This document shows, piece by piece, positions 53,946-63,804 of a DNA stretch of 64,000 nt. The DNA is from Sphingobium bisphenolivorans (GTDB lineage Bacteria; Pseudomonadota; Alphaproteobacteria; Sphingomonadales; Sphingomonadaceae). The translations under genes and the position numbers were made by a program. Within the stretch, counting starts at the first letter, position 1, and each line of letters opens with the position of its first letter. The stretch spans positions 1 to 64,000 of the forward strand of contig NZ_ASTG01000007.1 of NCBI RefSeq assembly GCF_000412635.1, read 5' to 3'. A model generated the notes under the pieces. That model ran no database searches, was not told where the DNA came from, and saw only the letters and a program-made list of their open reading frames with translations.

Positions 53946-54995
53946 TTACGACCGCGACAGGCGCTCCAGCGCCCATGCCGCGGCTTCGGCCACCACCGCG
54001 TCCTCGTCGGCGGTCAGCAGGCGCAGCCGCTCGATCAAGCGCGCGTCGCCGCTATTGCCCGCCGCGACCGCTGCGTTGCGCACCATCCGGTTGCGCCCGA
54101 TCCGCTTGATGGGCGAACCGGAAAAAATCTCGCGAAAGCCTGCATCGTCGAGCGCAAGCAGATCGCCGAGCTCAGGCGCGGCCAGTTCTGCCCGTCCGAT
54201 GAAGGCCCGGTTCGCCGCCGCTGAATCGGCGAATTTGTTCCATGGACACACGGCCAGGCAATCATCGCAGCCATAGATGCGGTTGCCGATGCTCGCGCGA
54301 AACTCCTCCGGGATCGGCCCTTTATGTTCGATGGTAAGATAGGAAATGCACCGCCTCGCATCGACCACATAGGGCGCGGGGAAGGCGTCTGTCGGACAGG
54401 CAGCCTGGCAGGCGGTGCAGCTGCCGCAATGGTCAATTTCCGGCGCGTCGGGCTCCAGCGCGATCTCGCTATAGATGGCCCCCAGGAAGAGCCAGCTGCC
54501 ATGCGCTCGGCTGACGAGGTTGCTGTGCTTGCCCTGCCAGCCCAGTCCCGCCGCCGCCGCCAGCGGCTTTTCCATCACCGGCGCTGTGTCGACAAAGACC
54601 TTGAGCGCGCTCGGCTGTTGCTCCACCAGCCAGCGGGCGAGGGCCTTCAGTCCCTTCTTCACCACATCATGATAGTCGCGCCCCTGCGCATAGACGGAAA
54701 TTCGTCCTCGATCGCCCACCTCGGCCAGCGCCAGCGGATCGCGGCCGGGCGCATAGCTCATGCCCAGCATGAGGACGCTGCGGACCTCGGGCCACAGGCC
54801 TTGGGGCGAGCCGCGCTGCTCCGCGCGCTCCTCCATCCACAGCATCTCGCCATGATGGCCCGCCTCCAGCCAGGATTTTAGCCTTTCCCTCGCCAGGGGG
54901 GCCGCGTCGGCAGGCGCAATGGCGCAGGCGGCGAAACCCAGCCGCCGCGCTTCCGCCTTCAGGCGCTGTTCCAAGGTTTCGGTTTGCGTTGGCAT
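53946..54995 (-). CDS. queG: Epoxyqueuosine reductase
   Basis: 349 aa. Two [4Fe-4S] motifs are visible: [17 protein letters not shown] and [46 protein letters not shown] contains the conserved cobalamin-binding region, and the Asp of YHDV is typical. It reduces epoxyqueuosine to queuosine in the tRNA wobble position using B12, consistent with the cobS/cobT genes. Divergent from the ABC gene across 22 bp. Confidence 0.93.
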   Translation of the reverse strand: MPTQTETLEQRLKAEARRLGFAACAIAPADAAPLARERLKSWLEAGHHGEMLWMEERAEQRGSPQGLWPEVRSVLMLGMSYAPGRDPLALAEVGDRGRISVYAQGRDYHDVVKKGLKALARWLVEQQPSALKVFVDTAPVMEKPLAAAAGLGWQGKHSNLVSRAHGSWLFLGAIYSEIALEPDAPEIDHCGSCTACQAACPTDAFPAPYVVDARRCISYLTIEHKGPIPEEFRASIGNRIYGCDDCLAVCPWNKFADSAAANRAFIGRAELAAPELGDLLALDDAGFREIFSGSPIKRIGRNRMVRNAAVAAGNSGDARLIERLRLLTADEDAVVAEAAAWALERLSRS

Positions 54996-55017
54996 AGTGT
55001 GCGACTATCAGGAGCGG

Positions 55018-55983
55018 ATGATCGGTGACGTTCCGGCTCCTCCCCCGACCTATGCCGTCGAAGGCCATGGTCTTGTCAAGACATTCGGCGATTTCCGGGC
55101 GGTCGATGGCATCGATATAGCCGTTCCGGCCGGATCGATCTATGGCATCCTTGGCTCCAATGGCGCTGGCAAGACGACTTTGCTGCGCACCCTGCTTGGG
55201 ATCATCGATCCCGACGAGGGTCATCGCAGCCTGCTCGGCGATGGCGCGCCGCTGCGGCAGGCCCGCTCCGTCGGCTATCTGCCGGAGGAGCGCGGTCTTT
55301 ATCCCTCGATGAAGGCGTTCGAGGCCATAGCCTTCATGGGTGCGCTGCGCGGTTTGCCGCTGAAGATCGGGCGGGAACGTGCCCGCCTCATGCTGACGGA
55401 ATATGGCATGGGCGCCTCGATGGAAAAGCCCATCCGCCAGCTGTCGAAGGGCATGGCGCAGACGGTCCAGCTGTTCGGCACCATCATCCACGAACCCCGC
55501 CTCATCGTGCTGGACGAGCCCTTTTCGGGGCTGGACGCGATCAATCAGGGCAAGCTGGAGACGTTGATCCGCGATCAGGCGCGGCGCGGCGTGACGGTGC
55601 TCTTTTCCACGCATGTGATCGCCCATGCCGAACGGCTGTGCGAACGCGTGGCGATCGTCGCGCGCGGCCGCATCCGGTTCGAAGGGACGGTCAGCGAAGC
55701 GCGCGACCGGCTGCGCCCGCAGGTGCGGCTGCGCACCCGCGCCAGCGATGGCGCATGGCGCCGTGCCCTGCCGGCGGAAACCTTCGCGGAGGATGGCGCC
55801 TGGCATTTCGCCTTGCCTCAAGAGGGGATCGAGCCGCTGCTCCGCGCGCTGCTGGACGGCAATGCGGGCATCGAAAGCCTATCGATCGAGCGGCCTGGCC
55901 TGCATGACGCCTTCGTCGCCATTGCCGGGGAGGCGGCGGCCCGGCAGATGCAGGAAGATAAGGAAAGGGAGGAAGCGGCGTGA
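55018..55983 (+). CDS. ABC transporter ATP-binding protein (NatA type)
   Basis: 321 aa from the ATG at 55018 with AGGAG upstream. Walker A GSNGAGKTTLL, signature QLSKGMAQTVQL (LSKGM in place of LSGGQ), Walker B RLIVLDEPFSGLD, H-loop FSTHVIAHAE. The C-terminal ~80 residues form the NatA/DUF4162-like extension. With the permease it would form an ABC-2 exporter, possibly for Na+ or a drug. Overlaps the permease by four bases. Confidence 0.9.
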   Translation: MIGDVPAPPPTYAVEGHGLVKTFGDFRAVDGIDIAVPAGSIYGILGSNGAGKTTLLRTLLGIIDPDEGHRSLLGDGAPLRQARSVGYLPEERGLYPSMKAFEAIAFMGALRGLPLKIGRERARLMLTEYGMGASMEKPIRQLSKGMAQTVQLFGTIIHEPRLIVLDEPFSGLDAINQGKLETLIRDQARRGVTVLFSTHVIAHAERLCERVAIVARGRIRFEGTVSEARDRLRPQVRLRTRASDGAWRRALPAETFAEDGAWHFALPQEGIEPLLRALLDGNAGIESLSIERPGLHDAFVAIAGEAAARQMQEDKEREEAA

Positions 55984-57170
55984 AGGAAATAATGCGCGCC
56001 GCGCTGGTCATCGCCCGGCGGGACTTTTCCGCCGTCGTTCTCTCGCGCACCTTCATCCTGTTCCTGCTGGGGCCGCTGCTGCCGATCCTGATCGGCATGG
56101 CGTTCGGGGGGCTGGGCGACAAGATATCCCGCACGGATCTGCGGCCGGTGGTTGGCCTGGCCATGACCCCGGCAGACGCCGTGCGGATGGAGAGCGCGCT
56201 CAAGCGCCTTGCCGAACGGATGCAGCCAGAGGCGCTGCCGACCTTCCACCGAGTTCCCCTTTCGCCGGCGCCCCGCGTCCAACTCGCGCAGGCCGATGCC
56301 GACATGATCGTCATCGTGTCGGGGACGATCGCGCGGCCGATCCTCGCCGGCAAGCCATCCGACGTCGAACGGCTGCGCGGCGACATCAGCCTGATTGCCA
56401 CCGCCGCGCTCGCCGAACAGGCGCTTCACATGGTGCGGGTCGAAGCGGAGCCGGTTTCGACCAGCGTTGGCGCCCAGATGCAGGGCCGGCTGGCGATCGG
56501 CCGCATCGCGCAGGTGGTCATCTTCTTCCTGACGATCCTGCTGGCGGGCATGATCCTTTCCAATCTGGTGGAGGAAAAGACCAACAAGATCATCGAGATC
56601 CTGGCTGCCGCCGTTCCCGTGGATGCGATCTTCCTCGGCAAGCTGATCGCCATGCTCGCGATGAGCTTCGTCGGCATCTGCTTCTGGGGATCGACTGCAC
56701 TTTGCGTATTCCTGGCGCTGCGCCCCGCCGGCGCGGCGCTGCCTGATCCGGCGATCGGCTGGCCGCTCTTCCTGATGCTGGCGGTCATCTACTTCGCCAT
56801 GGCCTACACGCTGCTCGGTTCCCTCTTCCTCGGCATCGGGGCGCAGGCGGCGACGGTGCGGGAGGTGCAGACGCTCAACATGCCGGTCACCATGGGGCAG
56901 ATGCTGATCTTCTTCTTCGCCACCTACGCCGTGGACAAGATGGGATCGCCGCCGGAGATTGCGGCCGCCATCATGCCCTTCTCCTCGCCCTTCTCCATGA
57001 TTGCGCGCGCGGCGCAGGATGGGGCGCTCTGGCCGCACCTGCTGGCAATCGTCTGGCAGACGCTGTGGGTGGGGCTGATCATCCGGATCGGCGTCATATT
57101 GTTCCGCCGCCATGTGCTGAAGTCGGGCGGCCGCTGGTGGAAGCAGTTGTTCAGGGGCGCGACAGGGTAA
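55980..57170 (+). CDS. ABC-2 type permease (NatB-like)
   Basis: 396 aa starting with GTG at 55980. One N-terminal membrane segment (LSRTFILFLLGPLLPILIGMAFGG), a large extracytoplasmic domain, then five or so C-terminal membrane segments. The conserved ABC-2 phrase EEKTNKIIEILAAAVPVDAIFLGKLIA is present. Likely an efflux permease partner of the ATPase upstream. Confidence 0.88.
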   Translation: MKEIMRAALVIARRDFSAVVLSRTFILFLLGPLLPILIGMAFGGLGDKISRTDLRPVVGLAMTPADAVRMESALKRLAERMQPEALPTFHRVPLSPAPRVQLAQADADMIVIVSGTIARPILAGKPSDVERLRGDISLIATAALAEQALHMVRVEAEPVSTSVGAQMQGRLAIGRIAQVVIFFLTILLAGMILSNLVEEKTNKIIEILAAAVPVDAIFLGKLIAMLAMSFVGICFWGSTALCVFLALRPAGAALPDPAIGWPLFLMLAVIYFAMAYTLLGSLFLGIGAQAATVREVQTLNMPVTMGQMLIFFFATYAVDKMGSPPEIAAAIMPFSSPFSMIARAAQDGALWPHLLAIVWQTLWVGLIIRIGVILFRRHVLKSGGRWWKQLFRGATG

Positions 57171-57189
57171 TCGGCGTAGGAGAAGGCTC

Positions 57190-57666
57190 ATGAATCGGCG
57201 GCAGTTCCTGGGTGCCGGCGCAAGCGCGGCGTTGGCGGTCGCGCTATGGCATTTCGGCCTGGGTGAGGCTGAGGCAGCCTATCCCTTCACGCTGAGCGAC
57301 GCGGAGTGGCGCAAGCGGCTTGACCCGATGGCCTATCGGGTTCTGCGCCGCCATGCGACCGAGCGTGCCTTCACCAGCCCGCTCAACAAGGAACATCGCG
57401 CCGGCACCTTCAGCTGCGCCGGATGCGATCAGCGGCTGTTCAGTTCCAAGACCAAATTCGACAGCGGCACCGGCTGGCCAAGCTTCTGGGCAGCCTTGCC
57501 CAAGGCGGTCGGGACATCACGCGATTTCGAACTCGGCTATCCACGGACGGAGGTGCATTGCGCCCGGTGCGGCGGACATCTCGGCCATGTGTTCGATGAT
57601 GGGCCAAGACCTACGGGCAAGCGCTATTGCATGAACGGCGCGGCCATGACCTTCGCGCCCGTCTAG
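57190..57666 (+). CDS. msrB: Tat-exported methionine-R-sulfoxide reductase (MsrB)
   Basis: 158 aa. The Tat signal MNRRQFLGAGASAALAVALW ends near GEAEA-AY. The MsrB domain has the zinc site CAGC...CARC, SGTGWPSF, HLGHVFDDGP and the catalytic Cys in RYCMNGAAM (canonical RYCxNS reads RYCMNG here). It repairs oxidised methionine in periplasmic proteins. No MsrP/MsrQ partner is adjacent. Confidence 0.9.
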   Translation: MNRRQFLGAGASAALAVALWHFGLGEAEAAYPFTLSDAEWRKRLDPMAYRVLRRHATERAFTSPLNKEHRAGTFSCAGCDQRLFSSKTKFDSGTGWPSFWAALPKAVGTSRDFELGYPRTEVHCARCGGHLGHVFDDGPRPTGKRYCMNGAAMTFAPV

Positions 57667-59471
57667 GGCAGGACCTTGTAGATGTGGAGCGTTCCCGTCG
57701 CCGGGACCGGCTTCAGCCAGTCGGGGTGACGCCCCTTTTCCAGCATGGCGCCCAGCCCGTGGGGGCTGATTTCCGAATAATAGAGGAAGCCGTTCATGCT
57801 GTTGCAGGAAACGACATAGTCGGCGCCGCGACCGCCTCTCAGCTCGCGGATCAGCTTGTGCGCGGCCCGCGGATTGGATGTGAACCCCTTGATGACGGCG
57901 GTGATACCCACGGCGTTGCGGTGGTGGCCCGTCGCGATCACGCTATGGTGCGTCTTGACGAGAATGTCGGGGCCAAGATCGATCGGCGCGAACACCACCG
58001 ACCGCGGCAGGCTGGCGAGCGGGCGCAGCGCCTCGGCCGTCTGGCAGCTGGCAAGAGCGCCGTTCCCGATCCCGCCGTTTTTCGATGTCGCCGCAACCCA
58101 GGTGGCACACAGGCCAGCCGGGCTCAACAGGATCAGAGCCGACGATCCCAGCACGCGAACGACGGCCTTGGGGCTCGCTTGCGCGCGCTTCAGCAGATGC
58201 AGGAAGAGAAAGGCCGTCGCGGGCAGTGCCGCGACATGCGCGAATGATAGCGCCCGCATGACCATGCAGCTCACCGCTGTCGTCCCGATGATCACCATGG
58301 CGAGCAGGCACCAGGCGAAGCGCTGGTCGCTGCGGGGCGCTGCCTTTTGCACCGCCAGCCATGCGCCGATCAGGCCGATCAGGGGCGGCAGGATGATGAC
58401 GCCTCTGGTCACCAGATCCTGTTCCCAGATCGGTCGGCCTTCCCGGATCTGAAGATACCAATATTTATAGGCGAAGGGGCCGAGCGCCTTGAAGGGATCG
58501 CCGCTCAAACATGGACCGCCTGCAAAAGCAAAGGTGAGCAGTGCAGCGCCTGCGCCGACCGCCAGGACGGCGAAGCGTCGGCTGTACGAAGCAGTGCCGA
58601 TCAGCCGCCACGCCAGCACGGAGGTCCCGCCGAAAGCGATCAGGGGCCAGATATAGGCGGCTGACAGGGAGTCGCAATATTGCGCCAGCGGAGCCTGCCA
58701 GCCCCTCGTCATGACCAGCAGCAGCAGCGCGCTGCTCCCCAGTGTGGACGCGAAGGCGGCGAAGCGACGGGCCTCACCGGGAGAGAGAAGGAAGCGCAGG
58801 CCCAACAATCCGGCGAACAACGCGGTATAGGGCAGGGCTTCGGTCGAGATCTGGAGCCAGACCGCCAGCGCCATGCCGACGATCAGCCCTCCGCGCAGGG
58901 GCCGGTCATCGAACAATCCCGCCAGAGCGATGGCGCCCAGCAGGATTTGCCAGCCATGATGATCGATCCGCAGCGGGGTGAACTGCACCAGAATGGACGG
59001 GCTGGTCAGCAGCAGAAGTCCCGCCATCAGCGCCAGCCCCGCGCCGCCCAGCCGCTTGGTGAGGATATAGGTGGCCCACAGCGTCGCTCCCAGCAGCAGC
59101 AGCGGCGTTGCCGCGCACGCGAATATCTCCGCTCGCTCCATGCCCATCAAGGGACGGGCAAGCTCGATCAGGGCGGCGATCGGCAGATCGACGATGCGCG
59201 ACCAGTGCATCGGGCCGCCGAAGGGCGGGTTGATGCGATATTGGGTCACATCGAACAAGGATTGCCCGGCGATCCAGTCGCGGACCTGCTGAAGCCGGAG
59301 CGCGTCATCGGGATCGCGAAAGGAGAGTGCGGCAATCTCGTGACGGAACAGCCACAGCGCCGCGACGCAAAAGAGCAGCCAGGCGGCGAACGCCCCCCAT
59401 CCGCCGATCAGCCGTCCGGCAAGCGCGCGCGACGGTGCCGGGGGGAGTTCAAGCGCTGGCGAAGATGCCAT
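57663..59471 (-). CDS. GT-C-like polytopic membrane protein (putative glycosyltransferase)
   Basis: 602 aa from the ATG at 59471, which overlaps the upstream gtrA by 23 bases. About 12 hydrophobic segments and a first extracytoplasmic loop with DPDDALRLQQVRDWIAG, the acidic pair expected of GT-C glycosyltransferases; HHGWQIL and the region GVIILPPLIGLIG follow. It ends with a periplasmic domain. The enzyme would use a polyprenyl-phosphate sugar in the periplasm. Family assignment is by topology and motif, not by a named family I can confirm. Confidence 0.68.
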   Translation of the reverse strand: MASSPALELPPAPSRALAGRLIGGWGAFAAWLLFCVAALWLFRHEIAALSFRDPDDALRLQQVRDWIAGQSLFDVTQYRINPPFGGPMHWSRIVDLPIAALIELARPLMGMERAEIFACAATPLLLLGATLWATYILTKRLGGAGLALMAGLLLLTSPSILVQFTPLRIDHHGWQILLGAIALAGLFDDRPLRGGLIVGMALAVWLQISTEALPYTALFAGLLGLRFLLSPGEARRFAAFASTLGSSALLLLVMTRGWQAPLAQYCDSLSAAYIWPLIAFGGTSVLAWRLIGTASYSRRFAVLAVGAGAALLTFAFAGGPCLSGDPFKALGPFAYKYWYLQIREGRPIWEQDLVTRGVIILPPLIGLIGAWLAVQKAAPRSDQRFAWCLLAMVIIGTTAVSCMVMRALSFAHVAALPATAFLFLHLLKRAQASPKAVVRVLGSSALILLSPAGLCATWVAATSKNGGIGNGALASCQTAEALRPLASLPRSVVFAPIDLGPDILVKTHHSVIATGHHRNAVGITAVIKGFTSNPRAAHKLIRELRGGRGADYVVSCNSMNGFLYYSEISPHGLGAMLEKGRHPDWLKPVPATGTLHIYKVLP

Positions 59472-59847
59472 GTTTCCGGACTGCATAGACGCACAGGAAG
59501 CTGATCGGGATGGCAAGCGACTTGGCAGCGGCGGGCGCCATGCCGAGGGCGCATAGCCCGGTCACCATCGCAACCGTGATGCCGAGGCCGAGGAAAGCGC
59601 TGGCGATGAAGGCCAGCCGCTGGAAATGGGTAGGGCCTCCCTCTGTCGGGAAAACGAACCGGACACTGAGCAGCCAATGCAGCGCAAGGCCGGCGATATA
59701 ACCGCCCGCCGCTGCAACCAGGGGCGACTGTCCCGCCTGCGAAAGCGTGAGGAACAGCGCCATGTCGGCGCAGAGGGCGCAGACGCTCACCAGAAGGTAG
59801 CGGCCGAACATGAATCGCGCCAACAGCGGCCGCAGCCCGTCGAGCAT
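59449..59847 (-). CDS. GtrA family membrane protein
   Basis: 132 aa with four transmembrane segments. FGRYLLVSVCALCADMALFLTL, ALHWLLSVRFVFPTEG and FLCVYAVRKHGIF match the GtrA family (PF04138), whose members help flip or supply polyprenyl-phosphate-linked sugars. It lies three bases after the flavoprotein gene and overlaps the GT-C-like gene, so the three form an operon. Confidence 0.85.
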   Translation of the reverse strand: MLDGLRPLLARFMFGRYLLVSVCALCADMALFLTLSQAGQSPLVAAAGGYIAGLALHWLLSVRFVFPTEGGPTHFQRLAFIASAFLGLGITVAMVTGLCALGMAPAAAKSLAIPISFLCVYAVRKHGIFASA

Positions 59848-59850
59848 CCG

Positions 59851-61377
59851 CTACGCCGCCTGCAATCGGCTCGGCACGAGCCGCTCGCTGGTCAGCGCCG
59901 CGCGCTGCCCCTGGACGTCCTGCCCCTCATCGCCCGCCTCATGATATTCGGCGTCCTCGTTCACGGCCCAGATATCGTACAGTTGCTCGCCCGCCTCGAT
60001 ATTGCGGACGGTCAGCATCGCCGTCATCATCGCATGATCCTGATTATTATAGCGATGCATGCCGTTGCGGCCGACCAGATGCAGCGTCGGGTAGAGCTGC
60101 TGCAACTCCGTCCGCATGGCAAGGACGTTGGCGGCATAGGCGTCGTCATAGACCGGATAGGCCTTTTCCTGCCGCACCACCGCCCCGCCGACGACATCGT
60201 CTGGATCGCAGAGGCCGAGCAGCGCCATTTCCTTCGTCGCCAGGGCGATCAGGTCGGCATCGCTCGACGACCAGAGACCGTCGCCCTCGAAGCAGAAATA
60301 TTCCAAGCCGACGCAGGCGAGGTCCGGGTCCGGCACCATTTCGGGCGACCAGCTGCGGAAATTCTGGATGCGTCCCACCTGCACCTTGCTGTCGTGGATA
60401 TAGATCCAGTTGTCGGGAAAGATGTCCTCGCCCCTCACCATCAGCGCGACGGTCAGGAAGTCGCGGAATTTCAGTTCCATCGCATTACCCAGCGTCGCCG
60501 GCAGGGGATGGATACGGGCGGCCAATTCCGGCATGGGGGCGGAGCTGATGACGTGGCCGGCGTTGATGACGACCTCGCCCTCCCGGCTCCGCGCGGTCAT
60601 GCGCCAGCGGCCGCTGCCCTGATCCTGCGACAGCTTGTCCAGGCTATGGCCCATCAGCACCCGATTGCCGCGTTCTACGACGAAATCGCGAGCCGCTTCC
60701 CACATCATGCCGGGGCCGAGACGCGGATAGCGGAAGCTTTCAAGCAGCGTCTTGGTCGCCATCCCGTCATTGGGACGTTTGTTGAGGCCGAGCGAGCGCT
60801 TCAGGCCGTCGACCACCGCGCCCCAGAGCGACAGCCCCTTGATCCGCTGCGCCGCCCAGTCGGCCGACATCTCGTCGCAGGGCATGCCCCAGACCTTCTC
60901 GGTGTAGGTCTTGAAGAAGATCGAGAAAAGCTTGTGGCCGAACGCATTGACGGTCCAGTCCTGGAAAGAGCGGACGTTCCGGTTGGGGAACAGCCTGGCC
61001 TTGGCGAAACTCGCCATGCACAGCGAGGAGCGCCAGAAGCCGAGGTTCCACAGCGCCTCGAACGCGCGCAGCGGATAGCTGTAGAATTTCCCCTCATAAT
61101 AGATGCGGCTCATCCGGGGGCGCTGGATGAAATCGTCCGGCAGTATCTCGCTCCAGAGATCGACCACTTCCTTCGATTTCGAGAAGAAGCGATGGCCGCC
61201 GATGTCGAAGCGGAAACCGTTCAGTTCGACCGTGCGGCTGATCCCCCCGACATAGACGGTGTCCTTTTCGATCACGGTGACCGAATAGCCCTTCTTGGTC
61301 AGAAGATAGGCGGCGGTGAGGCCAGCCGGACCCGCGCCAATAATGGCGACATCCACATTGTGGTCGTTACGCGGCAT
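59851..61377 (-). CDS. FAD-dependent oxidoreductase, UDP-galactopyranose-mutase-like
   Basis: 508 aa. The FAD-binding motif is VAIIGAGPAGLTAAYLLTKKG; GGISRTVELNGFRFDIGGHRFFSKSKEV is typical of the amine-oxidase/UGM-like COG1232 branch seen with glycosyltransferases. Conserved FYSYPLRAFEALWNLG follows. It may isomerise a nucleotide- or lipid-linked sugar, or oxidise a small substrate; the neighbours favour sugar chemistry. First gene of the minus-strand operon with gtrA and the GT-C-like gene. Confidence 0.82.
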   Translation of the reverse strand: MPRNDHNVDVAIIGAGPAGLTAAYLLTKKGYSVTVIEKDTVYVGGISRTVELNGFRFDIGGHRFFSKSKEVVDLWSEILPDDFIQRPRMSRIYYEGKFYSYPLRAFEALWNLGFWRSSLCMASFAKARLFPNRNVRSFQDWTVNAFGHKLFSIFFKTYTEKVWGMPCDEMSADWAAQRIKGLSLWGAVVDGLKRSLGLNKRPNDGMATKTLLESFRYPRLGPGMMWEAARDFVVERGNRVLMGHSLDKLSQDQGSGRWRMTARSREGEVVINAGHVISSAPMPELAARIHPLPATLGNAMELKFRDFLTVALMVRGEDIFPDNWIYIHDSKVQVGRIQNFRSWSPEMVPDPDLACVGLEYFCFEGDGLWSSSDADLIALATKEMALLGLCDPDDVVGGAVVRQEKAYPVYDDAYAANVLAMRTELQQLYPTLHLVGRNGMHRYNNQDHAMMTAMLTVRNIEAGEQLYDIWAVNEDAEYHEAGDEGQDVQGQRAALTSERLVPSRLQAA

Positions 61378-61508
61378 CCAAGGCCCCCCGATGAAATCCT
61401 TCGCCAGATTAGGTGAAGGAAATCTTCTAAGGAGTAGTTAATGGCCGGTAACAATGCAAGAAGTGGGGGCGTCGCCGACTTGAGCCAACGACGCCGTTTC
61501 TCGACAGA

Positions 61509-61850
61509 TCAGCCCTGGCGCTGCCCCTGTACAAGCGCGCCCAGGTCGCTGCGAGCGCCGTCCAGTGCATCGCCAAAACAAGTGCGATAGTCCCTTGTCG
61601 CGGGCATGATCGAGCCATTCTGCCAGCCGCATACTTTCTTCGCGGCGCGGGTGATCCGCGAGTCGGCGAGGCGCGCACCATGTGCGCTGGCAAGGTTGAG
61701 GTCGGCCACCGAAACCTCGATGCTGCGGGTTTCCGCGCCGGTCCGGCCATCGACCACCACATTGGCATCGGTCGAGGCAGCAAAGGCGATGGTCGTGGGA
61801 AGGGCAAATGTCATCGTGGCGGCCAATGCCGCCAGCGTCTTTCCGGTCAT
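61509..61850 (-). CDS. UrcA family secreted protein
   Basis: 113 aa from the ATG at 61850 (AGGAG upstream). A Sec signal peptide covers residues 1-25 (ending in AFA-A). The UrcA core SVADLNLASAHGARLADSRITRAAKKVCG with a single Cys pair (CGWQ...CFGD) is present. UrcA proteins are short secreted proteins of unknown function, common in sphingomonads and caulobacters. Monocistronic. Confidence 0.85.
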   Translation of the reverse strand: MTGKTLAALAATMTFALPTTIAFAASTDANVVVDGRTGAETRSIEVSVADLNLASAHGARLADSRITRAAKKVCGWQNGSIMPATRDYRTCFGDALDGARSDLGALVQGQRQG

Positions 61851-61965
61851 CCTGTTTCTCCTGCGAACAATAGGCTTGCCCAACGCCTGCGCGGGCGTGG
61901 AGTCGAGGAGAAAATAGAAGCCGTGCAAGCTGATGGAAAGAGGCCAATTCAAGGAAACTGGCTGA

Positions 61966-62011
61966 AAAGCGCAGCTTTTGCGGATGCGAAAGGACTTCCC
62001 TCCGCATCCGC
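61966..62011 (-). terminator. Double hairpin downstream of purH
   Basis: GCGGATGCG (61980-61988) with CGCATCCGC (62003-62011) is a perfect 9-bp stem. Next to it AAAAGC-GCA-GCTTTT (about 61966-61979) gives a second hairpin ending in TTTT on the minus strand. Position just past purH fits a terminator. Confidence 0.6.
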
Positions 62012-62017
62012 CGTCCG

Positions 62018-63607
62018 TCAGTGACGGAAGTGGCGCATGCCGGTGAAGACCATGGCGAGGCCGGCTTCGTCCGCCGCGGCGATCACTTCCTCGTCACGAA
62101 TCGAACCGCCCGGCTGGATCACGGCCGTCGCGCCCGCATCGACCGCCGCCAGCAACCCGTCGGCGAAGGGGAAGAAGGCGTCCGAAGCCACTGCCGAACC
62201 GATGGTGCGCGCCTCGGACCAGCCGGCCTTTTCGGCAGCGTCCTTGGCCTTCCACGCTGCGATGCGTGCCGACTCCAATCGGTTCATCTGCCCGGCGCCG
62301 ATGCCGGCGGTGCTGTTGTCCTTGGCATAGACGATGGCATTCGACTTCACATGCTTGGCGACGGTCCAGGCGAACAGCGCATCGGCCAGTTCCTGTTCGC
62401 TGGGCGCGCGCTTGGTCACGACCTTCAACTGATCGCGCGTGATCCGGCCATTGTCCCGGCTCTGCACCAGCATGCCGCCGGCGATGCTCTTCATCATTAG
62501 GCCCGGGCGCGCGGGATCAGGCAGCTCGCCGGTCAGCAGCAGGCGCAGATTCTTCTTCTTCGCGAAGATCGCCTTGGCATCCTCATCAGCGTCCGGCGCG
62601 GCGACCACCTCGGTGAAGATGCCGCTGATCGCTTCGGCAGTCGGGCCGTCGAGGGGGCGGTTGACGGCGATGATCCCGCCAAAGGCCGAGACGCTGTCGC
62701 AGGCCAGCGCGGCTTCATAGGCTTCGATCAGCGTATCGCCGGTCGCGACGCCGCAGGGATTGGCGTGCTTGACGATCACCACCGTCGGCGGCCCATCGCG
62801 GAATTCGCTGACCAGCTCCAGCGCGGCGTCGCCGTCGTTATAATTATTGTAGCTGAGTTCCTTGCCCTGGATCTGCTGCGCCTGCGCGATGCCGTTGGCA
62901 GTCGGCCCGACAGGCAAATAGAGCGCGGCCGACTGATGCGGGTTTTCACCATAGCGCAGCGTCGATCCCAGCTTGCTGGAAACGGCCAGCGTTTCGGGAA
63001 AATCGACCCCCTGATCGACAAAGGCGAACCAGCTGGCGATCATCGAATCATAAGCGGCGGTCGCGGCATAGGCCTTGGCTGCCAAAATGCGGCGGAAGTC
63101 GTAGCTGGTCGCGCCGCCCTTCTGCTCCATCTCCGCGATCAGGCGGGCATAGTCGGCCGGATCGGTGACGATCGCCACGCTCTCATGATTCTTTGCGGCG
63201 GAGCGCACCATCGAAGGGCCGCCAATGTCGATATTCTCGATGATCTCCTCGCGGTCCGCGCCCTTGGCCACGGTCGCGGCGAACGGGTAGAGGTTGACGA
63301 CGACGAGATCGATCGCGCCGATCGCATGCTCGTTCATCGACGCGACATGCTCCGGATTGTCGCGCACCGCGAGCAGGCCGCCATGGACCTTGGGGTGCAG
63401 CGTCTTGACGCGCCCGTCCATCATCTCGGGGAAGCCGGTGAGATCAGAGATGTCCTTGACCTCAAGACCCGCCTCACGCAGCGCCTTGGCGGTGCCGCCG
63501 GTCGACACCAGTTCGACGCCATGCTTGCCCAGCGCCTGCCCCAGTTCGATCAGCCCGGACTTGTCCGACACAGAAAGAAGGGCGCGTTTGATGGTGACGT
63601 CTGACAT
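62018..63607 (-). CDS. purH: Bifunctional AICAR transformylase / IMP cyclohydrolase
   Basis: 529 aa from the ATG at 63607 ([20 protein letters not shown]). The IMP cyclohydrolase domain has [32 protein letters not shown] and [17 protein letters not shown]; the transformylase part contains [23 protein letters not shown] and [18 protein letters not shown]. It performs the last two steps of purine synthesis. Divergent from the acyltransferase at 63805; the 197-bp spacer must hold both promoters but none is convincing by eye. Confidence 0.96.
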   Translation of the reverse strand: MSDVTIKRALLSVSDKSGLIELGQALGKHGVELVSTGGTAKALREAGLEVKDISDLTGFPEMMDGRVKTLHPKVHGGLLAVRDNPEHVASMNEHAIGAIDLVVVNLYPFAATVAKGADREEIIENIDIGGPSMVRSAAKNHESVAIVTDPADYARLIAEMEQKGGATSYDFRRILAAKAYAATAAYDSMIASWFAFVDQGVDFPETLAVSSKLGSTLRYGENPHQSAALYLPVGPTANGIAQAQQIQGKELSYNNYNDGDAALELVSEFRDGPPTVVIVKHANPCGVATGDTLIEAYEAALACDSVSAFGGIIAVNRPLDGPTAEAISGIFTEVVAAPDADEDAKAIFAKKKNLRLLLTGELPDPARPGLMMKSIAGGMLVQSRDNGRITRDQLKVVTKRAPSEQELADALFAWTVAKHVKSNAIVYAKDNSTAGIGAGQMNRLESARIAAWKAKDAAEKAGWSEARTIGSAVASDAFFPFADGLLAAVDAGATAVIQPGGSIRDEEVIAAADEAGLAMVFTGMRHFRH

Positions 63608-63804
63608 GAAGCTGTTCCTGCTTTTCGGGTGCCGCTCAGGCTTGCCGCAGGCCTCTAGAGCGATTCCCGGCGAAAGGGAACATTTCACGGGTCGCGAAAT
63701 CGCCGCTGCATGCATCCGGTAAAATGCGGGGGGTGTAGTCGGCGTGGGATCAGGCGCGAGTCTGCGATAAAGTGGCGTCCGGCCTGAAACGCGGGGGCCT
63801 TATC

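Noticed and set aside
59626-61416. Long plus-strand open frame (596 codons) opposite the FAD oxidoreductase
   Set aside because: Shadow of the conserved flavoprotein; no recognisable domain, and codon composition is that of an antisense frame.
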